Shown here in pieces: positions 1 to 8,148 of a DNA stretch of 64,000 bases. The stretch spans positions 59,022 to 123,021 of the forward strand of contig JAUWWQ010000005.1 of the NCBI GenBank assembly GCA_030616775.1. Reading direction: 5' to 3'. The translations under genes were made by a program, and so were the position numbers. Source of the DNA: Planctomycetota bacterium. GTDB lineage: Bacteria > Planctomycetota > Phycisphaerae > UBA1845. Under the pieces are notes generated by a model that ran no database searches, was not told the DNA's origin, and worked only from the letters and a program-made list of their open reading frames with translations. Each line of letters begins with the position of its first letter. The stretch's first letter is position 1.

Positions 1-1234
1 CAGTCGTGGCTGACGGCGGATCGACGCCGATGCTGATCGGTTCGCTGGTAAGGGTGACGTAACGTTCCTCGCGCGGGTCGAAATAGGACCAAGAGATTGC
101 CGGAACGGTTTGTTCGCCGATCTGCCTGGGGAATATGGCCCGCCGAAAGACCTTGGCGCCGCCTTCCCGGTCGCCGACCAATTCATCGGCGGTGAAATCG
201 AATCGGCTGACCAGTTCCGGGTGTTCGTTCAGGTCCGGAGCGGCAACACCTTCGAGCGGGGCTCCTCTTATAGACACGGCCAGCGTGATGGGCTGACCTT
301 GCTCCACACGTCTCGGTTTGACGGTCACGTTCATGGTGAACCGGCCGATGGCGCCGGTGTAGTCGGCCGGTCGACCCTCCTCCGGTGGGGCCTTGACTTC
401 GACTGTGACGGCGTCGGCACGTGCGGTCTCCCGGCGGGTCTGGGTCACTTCGTAGCTGCGAAAGAAACCCAAACGAACTCGCGTTGGGTAGTTGGCCTTA
501 AGAAACACTGGGCCCACCAACACTCCACCGACCTCTTCAGCTCGGACTTGCCTGGTCACTCGAAAGACCTCGTAGCGATGCCGGATTCCGTTGGAGTCTG
601 TAAGCCACTGTTCCGTTCGCCTGACGTCACTGCCGGGAAAGACGGAGAGTTGTGATCGGGCTTGAACAAGGACCTTGTTGAGAAGATCAATCTCGTAGAT
701 CCTGCCACTGATCTCGACTTTGCGGATTCCGATGGTGAGCGTGGCCACGTAGGTCTCGGTCACGTAGAGCGACCGGGGCTCGACCTCGATTTCGGCGTAA
801 ATGAACCGATCACCTCGGGGTGTCGAGGCTGTGTCAGTCCTGCGGACCACGATGGTAATGGGTTTGGTCCTGTAAGTTCTGGCGTTGGCGGTGACCGTGA
901 TCGGCCCCAGCGTGTAGGTCCCTTCCTTCAGGGCGGTCAGACGCATGGTGTAGGTATAAGTCGTTCTATGTGATGCCCGGCCATTGATGATTTGCGTAAA
1001 CGAGCTGCTTGATGGTATCGAGTTGAGCAGCTTCAGGTCCAGGCCGTCAGATACCGCCACCTGAGGGATGTCCGGACGGCCGGTGTTCGTGCAAACGAGT
1101 TGGACATTGACCGCCTCGCCGAGTTCGAGCGTGCGGGTATCGACTTTCAGCTCAACACTGGGCTGTTGGGCGAGCAACGCAGGGGTGACGGACGCGAATA
1201 CCCAACTGGTGATAATGATGGGCCATCCGCGCAT
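1..1234 (-). CDS. BatD-like oxygen-tolerance/aerotolerance protein, partial (3' end beyond window)
   Basis: The reverse strand is open from an ATG at 1234 to the window edge, about 411 codons. It opens with a signal peptide (MRGWPIIITSWVFASV..). Extended beta-rich segments follow, in the style of the BatD family: repeated short Ig-like modules with motifs such as ELGEAVNVQLVCTN near residue 30 and LKEGTYTLGPITVTAN near 105. The start lies two bases beyond the stop of the upstream TPR gene, so it is the last visible gene of the MoxR/Bat operon. BatD is normally a periplasmic or membrane-anchored partner of the VWA proteins BatA and BatB. The C-terminal membrane segment is outside the window. 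The family call rests on context plus sequence style. Confidence 0.8.
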   Translation of the reverse strand, partial: MRGWPIIITSWVFASVTPALLAQQPSVELKVDTRTLELGEAVNVQLVCTNTGRPDIPQVAVSDGLDLKLLNSIPSSSSFTQIINGRASHRTTYTYTMRLTALKEGTYTLGPITVTANARTYRTKPITIVVRRTDTASTPRGDRFIYAEIEVEPRSLYVTETYVATLTIGIRKVEISGRIYEIDLLNKVLVQARSQLSVFPGSDVRRTEQWLTDSNGIRHRYEVFRVTRQVRAEEVGGVLVGPVFLKANYPTRVRLGFFRSYEVTQTRRETARADAVTVEVKAPPEEGRPADYTGAIGRFTMNVTVKPRRVEQGQPITLAVSIRGAPLEGVAAPDLNEHPELVSRFDFTADELVGDREGGAKVFRRAIFPRQIGEQTVPAISWSYFDPREERYVTLTSEPISIGVDPPSATT

Positions 1235-1236
1235 CT

Positions 1237-2121
1237 CTACCAATCCTTATCCACGGGAGTGACGGGCATTTTCTGCACCAGCTCGCGCCGCATCTTCTTG
1301 CGATCACGCAGAGCTTGCATCATCTCGCGGAGCTTGCGCTGAGCCTGTTCGCGGGAGACCTGCTCCTGATCTTGCGCCTGCGCCTGTTGCTGCTGCTGTT
1401 GTTGCTCTTCAGGCTGCTGAGCCGATTCAGATTGCTCCTGCTCTTCTTGCTGTTCAGCCTGCTCCGATGGCTGACTTTGTTGCTGCTTATCCTGCTGCTC
1501 TTCGTCCTCGCTTTGCTGCGGTTGTTGATCCTCTTTTTCCTGGTCGCTGCTATCCTGCTCCTGGTTTTGATCGCGGCTTTCCTGTTGTTGTGGTGGCTGT
1601 TGCTGCAACTGCTGTTTCAGCTCTCGCCACACGGAGGCCGCCTTGAAGTTGGCATCGCTGGCCAGTGCGTGCTCGGGTTGCCTAGCGAGAACCTCGTGAT
1701 AGCGGCCCATGGCGTTTTCCAGGAGGCTAAGCGCCAGTTCAGGGTTGTCCATGTTTCCCAGCGCTTCGGCATGGTCGCACGTTCCCAAGCTGTATAAGGC
1801 ATCATCCGCGAGCGAATCACTGGCAAACGCTGCGGCCTTTCGGAACGCCTCGCGGGCCTTGTCAAACTCCTTGAGATCGTAGTGGGCGAGTCCCTCGACG
1901 AATGCGATCTCGCGGGCATCGGGTTCGAGCGCTTCAGCATGTTGATAGGCTTCTAAAGCTGTGGTTGGATACCCCTCAGTCAGCCGGTGGTTGCCCTCTC
2001 GAACGGCCTGATGGGCATTGAGATCGGCCAGATCGGTAGCCGTTGCCTCCCGTTCATCGGCTGCGGCTTGTAGAGGTGCCACCATTATAATCCCGATTAG
2101 TAGAAGCAAGCGCTTCATCAC
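1237..2121 (-). CDS. BatC/BatE-like TPR protein with Gln/Glu-rich tail
   Basis: 294 aa. An N-terminal signal peptide (MMKRLLLLIGIIMVAPLQAAA) is followed by tetratricopeptide-like helices at about residues 35-145, with alternating A/L/Y packing positions such as EALEPDAREIAFVEGLAHYDLKEF. Residues about 165-265 are almost entirely Gln, Glu, Ser and Asp, a low-complexity acidic tail. The protein ends in a basic stretch (RKLREMMQALRDRKKMRREL). It starts by 4-nt overlap with the BatB-like gene and ends 2 nt before the BatD-like gene. TPR partners with such charged tails are usual in Bat operons and probably act as periplasmic scaffolds. The role is inferred. Confidence 0.82.
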   Translation of the reverse strand: MMKRLLLLIGIIMVAPLQAAADEREATATDLADLNAHQAVREGNHRLTEGYPTTALEAYQHAEALEPDAREIAFVEGLAHYDLKEFDKAREAFRKAAAFASDSLADDALYSLGTCDHAEALGNMDNPELALSLLENAMGRYHEVLARQPEHALASDANFKAASVWRELKQQLQQQPPQQQESRDQNQEQDSSDQEKEDQQPQQSEDEEQQDKQQQSQPSEQAEQQEEQEQSESAQQPEEQQQQQQQAQAQDQEQVSREQAQRKLREMMQALRDRKKMRRELVQKMPVTPVDKDW

Positions 2122-3281
2122 GTCGCCTCCTGTTGCCAGACGCGTTGGGGCAAGTCCGCGACTGACGATCGCCGTTCACTGATCATCGTTTCCAGACCGA
2201 GCAGAACAAGGGCCACAGCGAGAAACCACTGGTACCGCGGTTTGTGACGGAAGCGCTCTTCAGTCGTAAGTTCCACCTTCCGCATCCCGGCGATCGCATC
2301 CACCAGCCGATGCAACTCGTGGATCGCGGCGAACCGGCCTCCGCCGGCGTCGGCAATCAGCTGCAAGCCGGCAACGTCCAGCTTGGAGAACACTATTTGT
2401 CCATCGTAAAGCAACGGTTTGCGTGTGTCATCTTCCCGTGCCGGTACCTGTACGCCGACCGTACGGGCAGGATCGCCGACGCCGATGGTAAATGTTCGGA
2501 TGTCGTGCTTCTCGAAGGCGGTCTTGGCAGCTTCGACCGGCCCGCCTTCGTGATCTTCGCCGTCAGTAAACAACAGGATTATCTTGCTGGCCTCCTGTGG
2601 CGATTTGGCGAACAGATCGGTGGCGGCGCGAATCGCTTCGGCAATTGCGGTCCCACCACGCGGTGCGCTGCCGACCTTGACCGCCTCCAGCTTGGAACGG
2701 AAAGACATATGATCGGTTGTCAACGGTGCCTTCAGCGACGTCGATCCGGCGAACGCGACCAGGGCGAGCCGATGCGCATGCTGGAACACGGCCCGCTCGG
2801 TCAGTTGTTGCCGGATAACGCGCTTGGCCCGCTCGAGCCTGTTGGGCTCGATGTCCTCCGCCAGCATGGAACGCGACACATCGAGGGCTACGACAATGTC
2901 CACACCGTGGACTTTTTGCTTCTCAAGGTGCATGCCCCACCGCGGGCCGATAACTGCCGCAACAATCATTAGAATCGCTATGACGACCAGCGAAGTCCGC
3001 AGGGCTTGCCGTGACGGACTTATGCGGCCGGCCAGTAAGGGCGCAAGCTCGGCTGAGGTGAATCGCTCCAGCGCCCTTCGGCGGCGAGCGACGCCGTATA
3101 GGGCGAGCAATCCTGCCAGCGGTCCGGCGCCACCGAGCCACCACAGGTGGGGGTTGTCGAACAACAACGTATGTACGTCGGTCGTCGCGACCACCGCGAA
3201 CCCCAGGGCCATCAGCGCAAGGGGGAGGAGCAGGGCCCATGTAATCCAGGTCGACAGCGGATAGAGGACACGGCGACTCAT
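2118..3281 (-). CDS. batB: BatB-like VWA-domain membrane protein
   Basis: 387 aa. Membrane segments lie at about residues 10-32, 48-64 and 96-112, with a last one near 352-370. Between them is a von Willebrand A domain whose MIDAS motif VALDVSRSM (DxSxS at 134-138) and later LFTDGEDHEGG are intact. A metal-dependent protein-binding site facing the periplasm is therefore likely. Four-base overlaps with both the BatA-like gene upstream and the TPR gene downstream indicate translational coupling. BatA and BatB are paralogues in these operons; this one is assigned BatB from its order and from the following TPR gene. Confidence 0.87.
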   Translation of the reverse strand: MSRRVLYPLSTWITWALLLPLALMALGFAVVATTDVHTLLFDNPHLWWLGGAGPLAGLLALYGVARRRRALERFTSAELAPLLAGRISPSRQALRTSLVVIAILMIVAAVIGPRWGMHLEKQKVHGVDIVVALDVSRSMLAEDIEPNRLERAKRVIRQQLTERAVFQHAHRLALVAFAGSTSLKAPLTTDHMSFRSKLEAVKVGSAPRGGTAIAEAIRAATDLFAKSPQEASKIILLFTDGEDHEGGPVEAAKTAFEKHDIRTFTIGVGDPARTVGVQVPAREDDTRKPLLYDGQIVFSKLDVAGLQLIADAGGGRFAAIHELHRLVDAIAGMRKVELTTEERFRHKPRYQWFLAVALVLLGLETMISERRSSVADLPQRVWQQEAT

Positions 3282-4393
3282 GGAATCCTCCGGTACCTGG
3301 TGTTGGCAAGCAGCAGCTCGGTCATCAACAGGGCGAGCCCGGTCAGCATTGCCACCTTGGCTGCGAACACGTTGTCATGGAACGTACGTTCGCCGGTGCG
3401 GCGGCGTTCGAGCCGATCGATCTCGTCGTAAATGGTGACCAGCGAGTCTGCGTCCGTCGCTCGGAAATACTTCCCGCCGGTGATCCGGGCGATTTCCTTG
3501 AGGGTCGGTTCGTCCACCTGAGCCCGGCGCTGGAACAACATGCCGAACCCGCTTTGACGAGGTGGGGCTGAGCCGACTGCGCCGATTGTATAAACCTTGA
3601 TGCCCAGCCTGGCTGTCACTTTGGCCGCTTCAATGGGTTTGGTCGGTTCGATTCCAGAGAAGTTCGGAGGATTGTCTGCACCGTCGGTGAGGAGGATCAT
3701 GACCCGGCTTTTGGCCGCCTCGGCGCCTGGTACGCCGGCGACAGCCTGCTCGCCGGCACGCCGCAGGTCGTCGGTTGCCAGCGCGATGGCATCGCCCAGA
3801 GCGGTGTAGCCCGCCTCGGGGTGCTCACGAACCTGCCGGCCGTCAACCCAACCGGGGATATCCGTCTCCTTCAGAAGGTCGCGAAGGCTGCCATGATCCA
3901 GTGTCAAAGGGCACCGCGTGTCGGCGTACATTGCGAAGGCGGTCATACCGACCAAATCGTTTTCCCGTCCACGCAGTTCGCCCCGGCCTAGAACGAAGTT
4001 CTCGAATACTCTCTTGACGGCATCGAGTCGGCGGACCCGCCGTCCGCTCATGATGAAGTCCTCCTCGGCCATGCTGCCTGATACGTCGAGGACCATCTGG
4101 ATGGCGATGCCCTCACTGGTATCGCGGTAGGCGCCGCCGGATTGTGGACGGGCGAGGGCAACTATTAGCGCCAAGACGGCTACCATCCGCATCAGCGGCA
4201 GGATGAATCGGGTTTGCGTGGCCCAGGTTGTTTCGAAGGGCCTGAGGGGTCGGATGGAACTGAAACGTACAGTCGGGCGCCGGGCCAATCCACGAGCGCG
4301 AATCCACACCAGCGGAATAAGCACCAAAAACGCCAGGCACAGCCAGCCGAACAGCGGACCCGGTGTGAAACGTTCGTCCAGCCAGTCGATCAT
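3278..4393 (-). CDS. batA: BatA-like VWA-domain membrane protein
   Basis: 371 aa. Two N-terminal membrane segments (about 14-31 and 63-82) precede a VWA domain with the MIDAS motif VLDVSGSMAEEDF (DxSxS at 103-107) and ILLTDGADNPPNF. A C-terminal membrane segment (about 345-362) follows. VWA proteins of this operon are thought to work with the MoxR AAA ATPase in assembling or protecting envelope complexes. The gene overlaps its neighbours by 4 nt on each side. Confidence 0.88.
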   Translation of the reverse strand: MIDWLDERFTPGPLFGWLCLAFLVLIPLVWIRARGLARRPTVRFSSIRPLRPFETTWATQTRFILPLMRMVAVLALIVALARPQSGGAYRDTSEGIAIQMVLDVSGSMAEEDFIMSGRRVRRLDAVKRVFENFVLGRGELRGRENDLVGMTAFAMYADTRCPLTLDHGSLRDLLKETDIPGWVDGRQVREHPEAGYTALGDAIALATDDLRRAGEQAVAGVPGAEAAKSRVMILLTDGADNPPNFSGIEPTKPIEAAKVTARLGIKVYTIGAVGSAPPRQSGFGMLFQRRAQVDEPTLKEIARITGGKYFRATDADSLVTIYDEIDRLERRRTGERTFHDNVFAAKVAMLTGLALLMTELLLANTRYRRIP

Positions 4394-5565
4394 GCGGCGC
4401 GCTCCTCAACCGGGGAAGCGGTTGCCCCGCTGGTGTCTGCCGGTGATACACGCTGACACGTTCGCTCGACGAAATCACCGGCGGCTTTGAGCACGGCTTC
4501 GGATTCCCCAGACCCCGGCAGGTGGCAGGCGTATTTTACCAGGTCACAGGCAGTCATGAATCGATTCAGCTCATCGGTCATATTTTTGCCGAAGCGGGAG
4601 TCGGCGGCCGCTGCGGTCAGAAACTCCTCCGTGGTCATCTCCGGCGCAGACACACCGAAGCGCCGCTCGATGTAACCGCGCACGATGCCGCTTGTGCGGT
4701 AATGGAATTCCTGGATAAGACCCATGGCAATCAGATCCTCTGCGATCAGTGTCGCGATCTGCCGCCGGGCCCATTCGTCAGCGGGTAAACGCACGATCAC
4801 TCCAGGTCGCCGACGACGCAGCCGTCTAACAAGCAAGAGCGCCGCGACTGCAAGGGTAGCCGCGATCAGAGATGCCGGCCACCATCGGTGCCACTCCCGT
4901 GGCAGATCAATCGGATCAAGCCGGGCGATGTTCCGCAGTTCCTCCGGCGACAACGCCGCACCCTCGGGAGGCCGCACAACTAATGTCAGCGGCTCGGTCT
5001 CCACAGTCTGGACTTCGGCGGAATCCGCACGGGTCGATTCCCCACCCCAGTCATCGTCCGCGGCGCGCAGGTCGACGAAGGAGACCTCGGCCGGTGGCAG
5101 CTCGTGTTCACCCGGGAGAAAGAATTCGAGCTCGAACCGGTAGGTCCAGCGAAGCCTGTCATCGTCGGTGGGTACGGCAAGTCTCTTGTCCGAGTTTACG
5201 ACGCCGTACTCAAACCGGTGATCGCCCTCACTCAGGGTGCGCGCGTACTCGCTCTGAACGATGGTGACGCCCTTTTCGGCGATGACTTCCAGTTCAAGCT
5301 GGGCGTGCTGCTCGAAGTCCAGTGTTCCCGGAGTGGCCTCAAGAGTCACCGCGACCGGGCCCCGCTTGGCCGTCCGCGAAACAGCCGGTACGGCGGCATC
5401 ACGTTCAGCGCTCCCCTCTCCGCAGCCGCTGATGCACGTCAAACCCAAAACCAATGCCGCACCCGCGCTGATCAGGGCACGTCGAGCAAGGGTGGCATCG
5501 CGCAGCCAAGTCTGCCTGTGCCACACCGTCGGGTTCGCACGCAATGGTTCGTATCCGGTCGTCAT
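4390..5565 (-). CDS. DUF4381/BatD-like membrane protein of the MoxR operon
   Basis: 391 aa. An N-terminal hydrophobic stretch (LISAGAALVLGLTCISGC) ends in a possible lipobox Cys at about residue 48, so the mature protein may be a lipoprotein. An extracytoplasmic beta domain follows (about 70-225), then a clear membrane segment (WWPASLIAATLAVAALLLV), an Arg-rich stop-transfer and a cytoplasmic helical domain. That domain contains the DUF4381-type pattern RTSGIVRGYIERRFG. The position between DUF58 and BatA genes is typical for this family. The true start may lie downstream of the listed one, since the first 30 residues are not hydrophobic. Confidence 0.72.
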   Translation of the reverse strand: MTTGYEPLRANPTVWHRQTWLRDATLARRALISAGAALVLGLTCISGCGEGSAERDAAVPAVSRTAKRGPVAVTLEATPGTLDFEQHAQLELEVIAEKGVTIVQSEYARTLSEGDHRFEYGVVNSDKRLAVPTDDDRLRWTYRFELEFFLPGEHELPPAEVSFVDLRAADDDWGGESTRADSAEVQTVETEPLTLVVRPPEGAALSPEELRNIARLDPIDLPREWHRWWPASLIAATLAVAALLLVRRLRRRRPGVIVRLPADEWARRQIATLIAEDLIAMGLIQEFHYRTSGIVRGYIERRFGVSAPEMTTEEFLTAAAADSRFGKNMTDELNRFMTACDLVKYACHLPGSGESEAVLKAAGDFVERTCQRVSPADTSGATASPVEERAA

Positions 5566-5575
5566 GGGGCTCGAT

Positions 5576-6451
5576 CTACCGGCGCCGTTCGCGTTTGCGA
5601 AAAAACCTGACCAGGGGCTCGACGTACGGTCGATCCGTACGAATCTCGATCATATCAGTGTCCATCCGGCGGAACATGGTCTCGCGGGCGGCTGCGGCGT
5701 CTTGACGTTCTGCAGCATAACGTTCGCGCAGCACCCGGCTCGAGGTGTCCACCAGAGTCAGTTCTCCCGTTTCCGGATCCTCCACCTCGATGAACCCCAC
5801 GTTGGGAAGCTCCATTTCCCGCGGGTCAGTAATCGCAATGGGGATCAGGTCATGCCGCCGCCGGGCGATTCGCAGGGCGGGTTCGTAGCCTTCCGCCAGG
5901 AAATCGCTGAGCAGGAAGCAGACCGCCTTGCGGATGGTAACGCGGTTCAAAAAGCCCAGCGCCTCGGCAATGTCGGTGCCGTGGCCGGCGGGCTCGTGAT
6001 ACAGCAGCTCGCGGATGATTCTGAGTACGTGCTGAGTTCCTTTCTTGGCCGGCACGTATTTTTCCACCCGATCCGTGAACAGAATCAGTCCTACCTTGTC
6101 GTTGCTGCGAACAGCGGAAAACGCCAGCACGGCGCCGAGTTCAGCCGCGAGATCCAGCTTGAATTGTCTGCCGCTTCCGAACAGGCCCGAACGGCTGGCG
6201 TCGACCACCAGCATCACCGTCAGTTCGCGCTCCTCGCGGAATTTCTTGACGAACGGTTCGCCGTAGCGGGCGGATACGTTCCAGTCAATCAAGCGCACGT
6301 CGTCGCCGATCTGGTAGGGGAAGACCTCCTCAAACTCCATTCCGCGACCGCGGAAGGCCGAATGGTATTGCCCGGCGAACACGTCATTGACCATCCGCGA
6401 CGTGCGAATCTGAATCTGACGGACCTTCTTCAATAGCTCTTTCGGTATCAC
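5576..6451 (-). CDS. DUF58-domain protein (MoxR-associated, VWA-like)
   Basis: 291 aa with a GTG start. It has the DUF58 hallmark DDVRLIDWNVSARYGEPFVKKF-like block at about residues 50-71 and a VWA-like fold with VVDASRSG at 82-89 in place of a full MIDAS. It also has LLSDFLAEGYEPAL near 178. Members sit next to moxR almost everywhere and probably bind the AAA ATPase. Here the GTG start shares bases with the TGA stop of the inserted four-helix-bundle gene, so coupling is retained even though a foreign-looking gene separates it from moxR. Confidence 0.9.
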   Translation of the reverse strand: MIPKELLKKVRQIQIRTSRMVNDVFAGQYHSAFRGRGMEFEEVFPYQIGDDVRLIDWNVSARYGEPFVKKFREERELTVMLVVDASRSGLFGSGRQFKLDLAAELGAVLAFSAVRSNDKVGLILFTDRVEKYVPAKKGTQHVLRIIRELLYHEPAGHGTDIAEALGFLNRVTIRKAVCFLLSDFLAEGYEPALRIARRRHDLIPIAITDPREMELPNVGFIEVEDPETGELTLVDTSSRVLRERYAAERQDAAAARETMFRRMDTDMIEIRTDRPYVEPLVRFFRKRERRR

Positions 6452-6903
6452 TGCGATTGTCGATTGCGGATTGTCGATTGTCGATTGGCCCGGGTACGGG
6501 CTGTCTTGCGCGACGCGGAGGCAATAGCCGTCAGCTCGTTTGCCTCTTCCTGCAGGTCACAAACACGTCTGGGCGCGATTTGGCCAGATTCCGTCAGCAT
6601 CTCTATCCAGTACGCCGATTCATCAGCCTCCTCCTCTACGATGGCCATCCTGGAAACAAACTCGGACCGGGACCGGGCACGGCAAGCCGCTCGGTAATTG
6701 GCTCCAACGGATGTGGCAGCTCGCAGGAGTTGCCTTCCGAGGACATCCGTAATGGGGTTCCTGGGCAAGGCTGCGCACAGCTTTACGACGCGCAACGCAA
6801 AACGCTTCGTTCGCTCCTTCAACTCATCGGCGCTCGTGCGCTTTTTCGCAGTCCCCACGGCGCTGCCCCCAAGAATCGACACTCTACAATCGACAATCGA
6901 CAA
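6448..6903 (-). CDS. Four-helix-bundle protein (TIGR02436 / S23 intervening-sequence family)
   Basis: 151 aa as listed with a TTG start inside a heptamer array; a GTG at 6858 is a likely alternative. The core (about residues 23-125) matches the S23/Avd-type four-helix bundle: KERTKRFALRVVKLCAALP, then GRQLLRAATSVGANYRAACRA, then a third and fourth amphipathic helix with EEEADESAYWIEMLTESG. Relatives occur in 23S rRNA intervening sequences and, as Avd, in diversity-generating retroelements. No reverse transcriptase is nearby. The first residues (SIVDC) and the last (NRQSTIRNRQSQ) are encoded by inverted heptamer repeats. The gene lies exactly between moxR and DUF58 genes that are normally adjacent, so it looks like an insertion. 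Confidence 0.85.
   Translation of the reverse strand: MSIVDCRVSILGGSAVGTAKKRTSADELKERTKRFALRVVKLCAALPRNPITDVLGRQLLRAATSVGANYRAACRARSRSEFVSRMAIVEEEADESAYWIEMLTESGQIAPRRVCDLQEEANELTAIASASRKTARTRANRQSTIRNRQSQ
6455..6489. repeat. Heptamer array, left end of four-helix-bundle insertion
   Basis: Five consecutive heptamers read GATTGTC, GATTGCG, GATTGTC, GATTGTC, GATTGGC. They encode the C-terminus of the four-helix-bundle protein on the minus strand. The reverse complement of this unit forms the array at 6874-6904. Confidence 0.9.
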
Positions 6904-6904
6904 T
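6874..6904. repeat. Heptamer array, right end of four-helix-bundle insertion (inverted)
   Basis: The heptamers AATCGAC, ACTCTAC, AATCGAC, AATCGAC end a few bases from the moxR stop. They are the reverse complement of the left array unit GATTGTC, so the gene is framed by inverted short tandem repeats. Confidence 0.88.
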
Positions 6905-6908
6905 ACTG

Positions 6909-7907
6909 CTACGGCACTGGCACATGATCCAGCACTGTCTGCACCACGTCCTCGGAAGTCTTCTCTTCGGCTTCGGCTTCGTAGGTGATGATGACGCGGT
7001 GGCGGAGCACCTCCATCGCGATCGTTTTGACGTCCTGTGGTGTGACGTAGCCGCGGCCGGCCAGAAATGCCGATGCCTTGGCACCAACCGTCAATGCCAG
7101 CGTGGCCCGAGGCGAGGCCCCGTATTGCACCCAGTCGCCGATGGGCAGGTCGAACGCACCCGGGTCGCGGGTGGCGAAAGTGAGATCCACGATATAGTCC
7201 TTAATCTTGTCGTCGATGTAGATCTCGTCGACCACACTGCGGGCGTTCACAATATCACGGGGTGACATCACCGGGTCTATGTCGAGAGTCGGCGCGGTGA
7301 AGGCCATCCGGTCGAGGATATCGCGTTCCTCCTGCTTGGACGGATAGCGGACCACAAGCTTTAGCATGAACCGGTCGACCTGGGCTTCGGGCAACGGATA
7401 GGTCCCTTCCTGCTCGATCGGGTTCTGGGTGGCCAGCACGAGAAACGGCTCGTCCAACTTGAACGTCTCCTTGCCGATGGTGACCTGCCGCTCCTGCATG
7501 GCTTCCAGGAGCGCGGATTGCACCTTGGCCGGGGCGCGGTTGATCTCATCCGCCAGGATAATATTGGAAAAAATGGGCCCTTTTTGGACAACGAACTCGC
7601 CGTCGGTCGGGCGGAAGATGAGCGTGCCGATCAGGTCTGCGGGAAGGAGGTCGGGTGTGAACTGCAAACGCTGGAAACCGGTGTTGATTCCCCGGGCCAA
7701 GCAGGCAACGGCGGTGGTCTTGGCCAGCCCGGGCACGCCCTCGATAAGCATGTGCCCGTTGGACAGCAACCCGATGAGCATGTGTTGGAGCAGGTCATCC
7801 TGCCCAACAATGACGCGGTGCATCTGATCGAGCAGCCGCCGGAAGGGCTCGCTGGCCGTGGCCACTTGCTCACTTATGTGTTTGACGTCTAGCTCTGTGG
7901 TGGGCAT
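6909..7907 (-). CDS. moxR: MoxR-family AAA+ ATPase
   Basis: 332 aa from the ATG at 7907. The frame is open upstream to 7997, but that part is not conserved and a GGAG lies about 9 nt before 7907. Walker A GVPGLAKT (57-64), Walker B IILADEINRA (116-125) and the sensor region FLVLATQNPIEQEGTYPLPEAQ are all intact. A C-terminal lid helical domain follows. MoxR ATPases remodel or insert cofactors into envelope protein complexes together with the VWA proteins encoded downstream. It is the first gene of the leftward operon that runs to the window edge. Its promoter should lie in 7908-8148. Confidence 0.93.
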   Translation of the reverse strand: MPTTELDVKHISEQVATASEPFRRLLDQMHRVIVGQDDLLQHMLIGLLSNGHMLIEGVPGLAKTTAVACLARGINTGFQRLQFTPDLLPADLIGTLIFRPTDGEFVVQKGPIFSNIILADEINRAPAKVQSALLEAMQERQVTIGKETFKLDEPFLVLATQNPIEQEGTYPLPEAQVDRFMLKLVVRYPSKQEERDILDRMAFTAPTLDIDPVMSPRDIVNARSVVDEIYIDDKIKDYIVDLTFATRDPGAFDLPIGDWVQYGASPRATLALTVGAKASAFLAGRGYVTPQDVKTIAMEVLRHRVIITYEAEAEEKTSEDVVQTVLDHVPVP

Positions 7908-8148
7908 TTCGTAGGGCTCCAAACCTTCCAGTTGAAGCGAGCCGCGGCCTCTGGGCAGCGCGGAACTCCGCGCGGGCATCAAGCTGCGGCTCGTCAACCC
8001 GGTAAACAGCGGGTCGAGACAGGAATCTACCTGTGCATGGAGACAGACGCAAGTTTACGCGCACGACTGTCAAAATCCAGGCTCGCAGTGGAGGCTTCCA
8101 GGCAGGGCTGCCCGCCAGACGCTGGGCGGGACCAGAGGTGATCGACGG

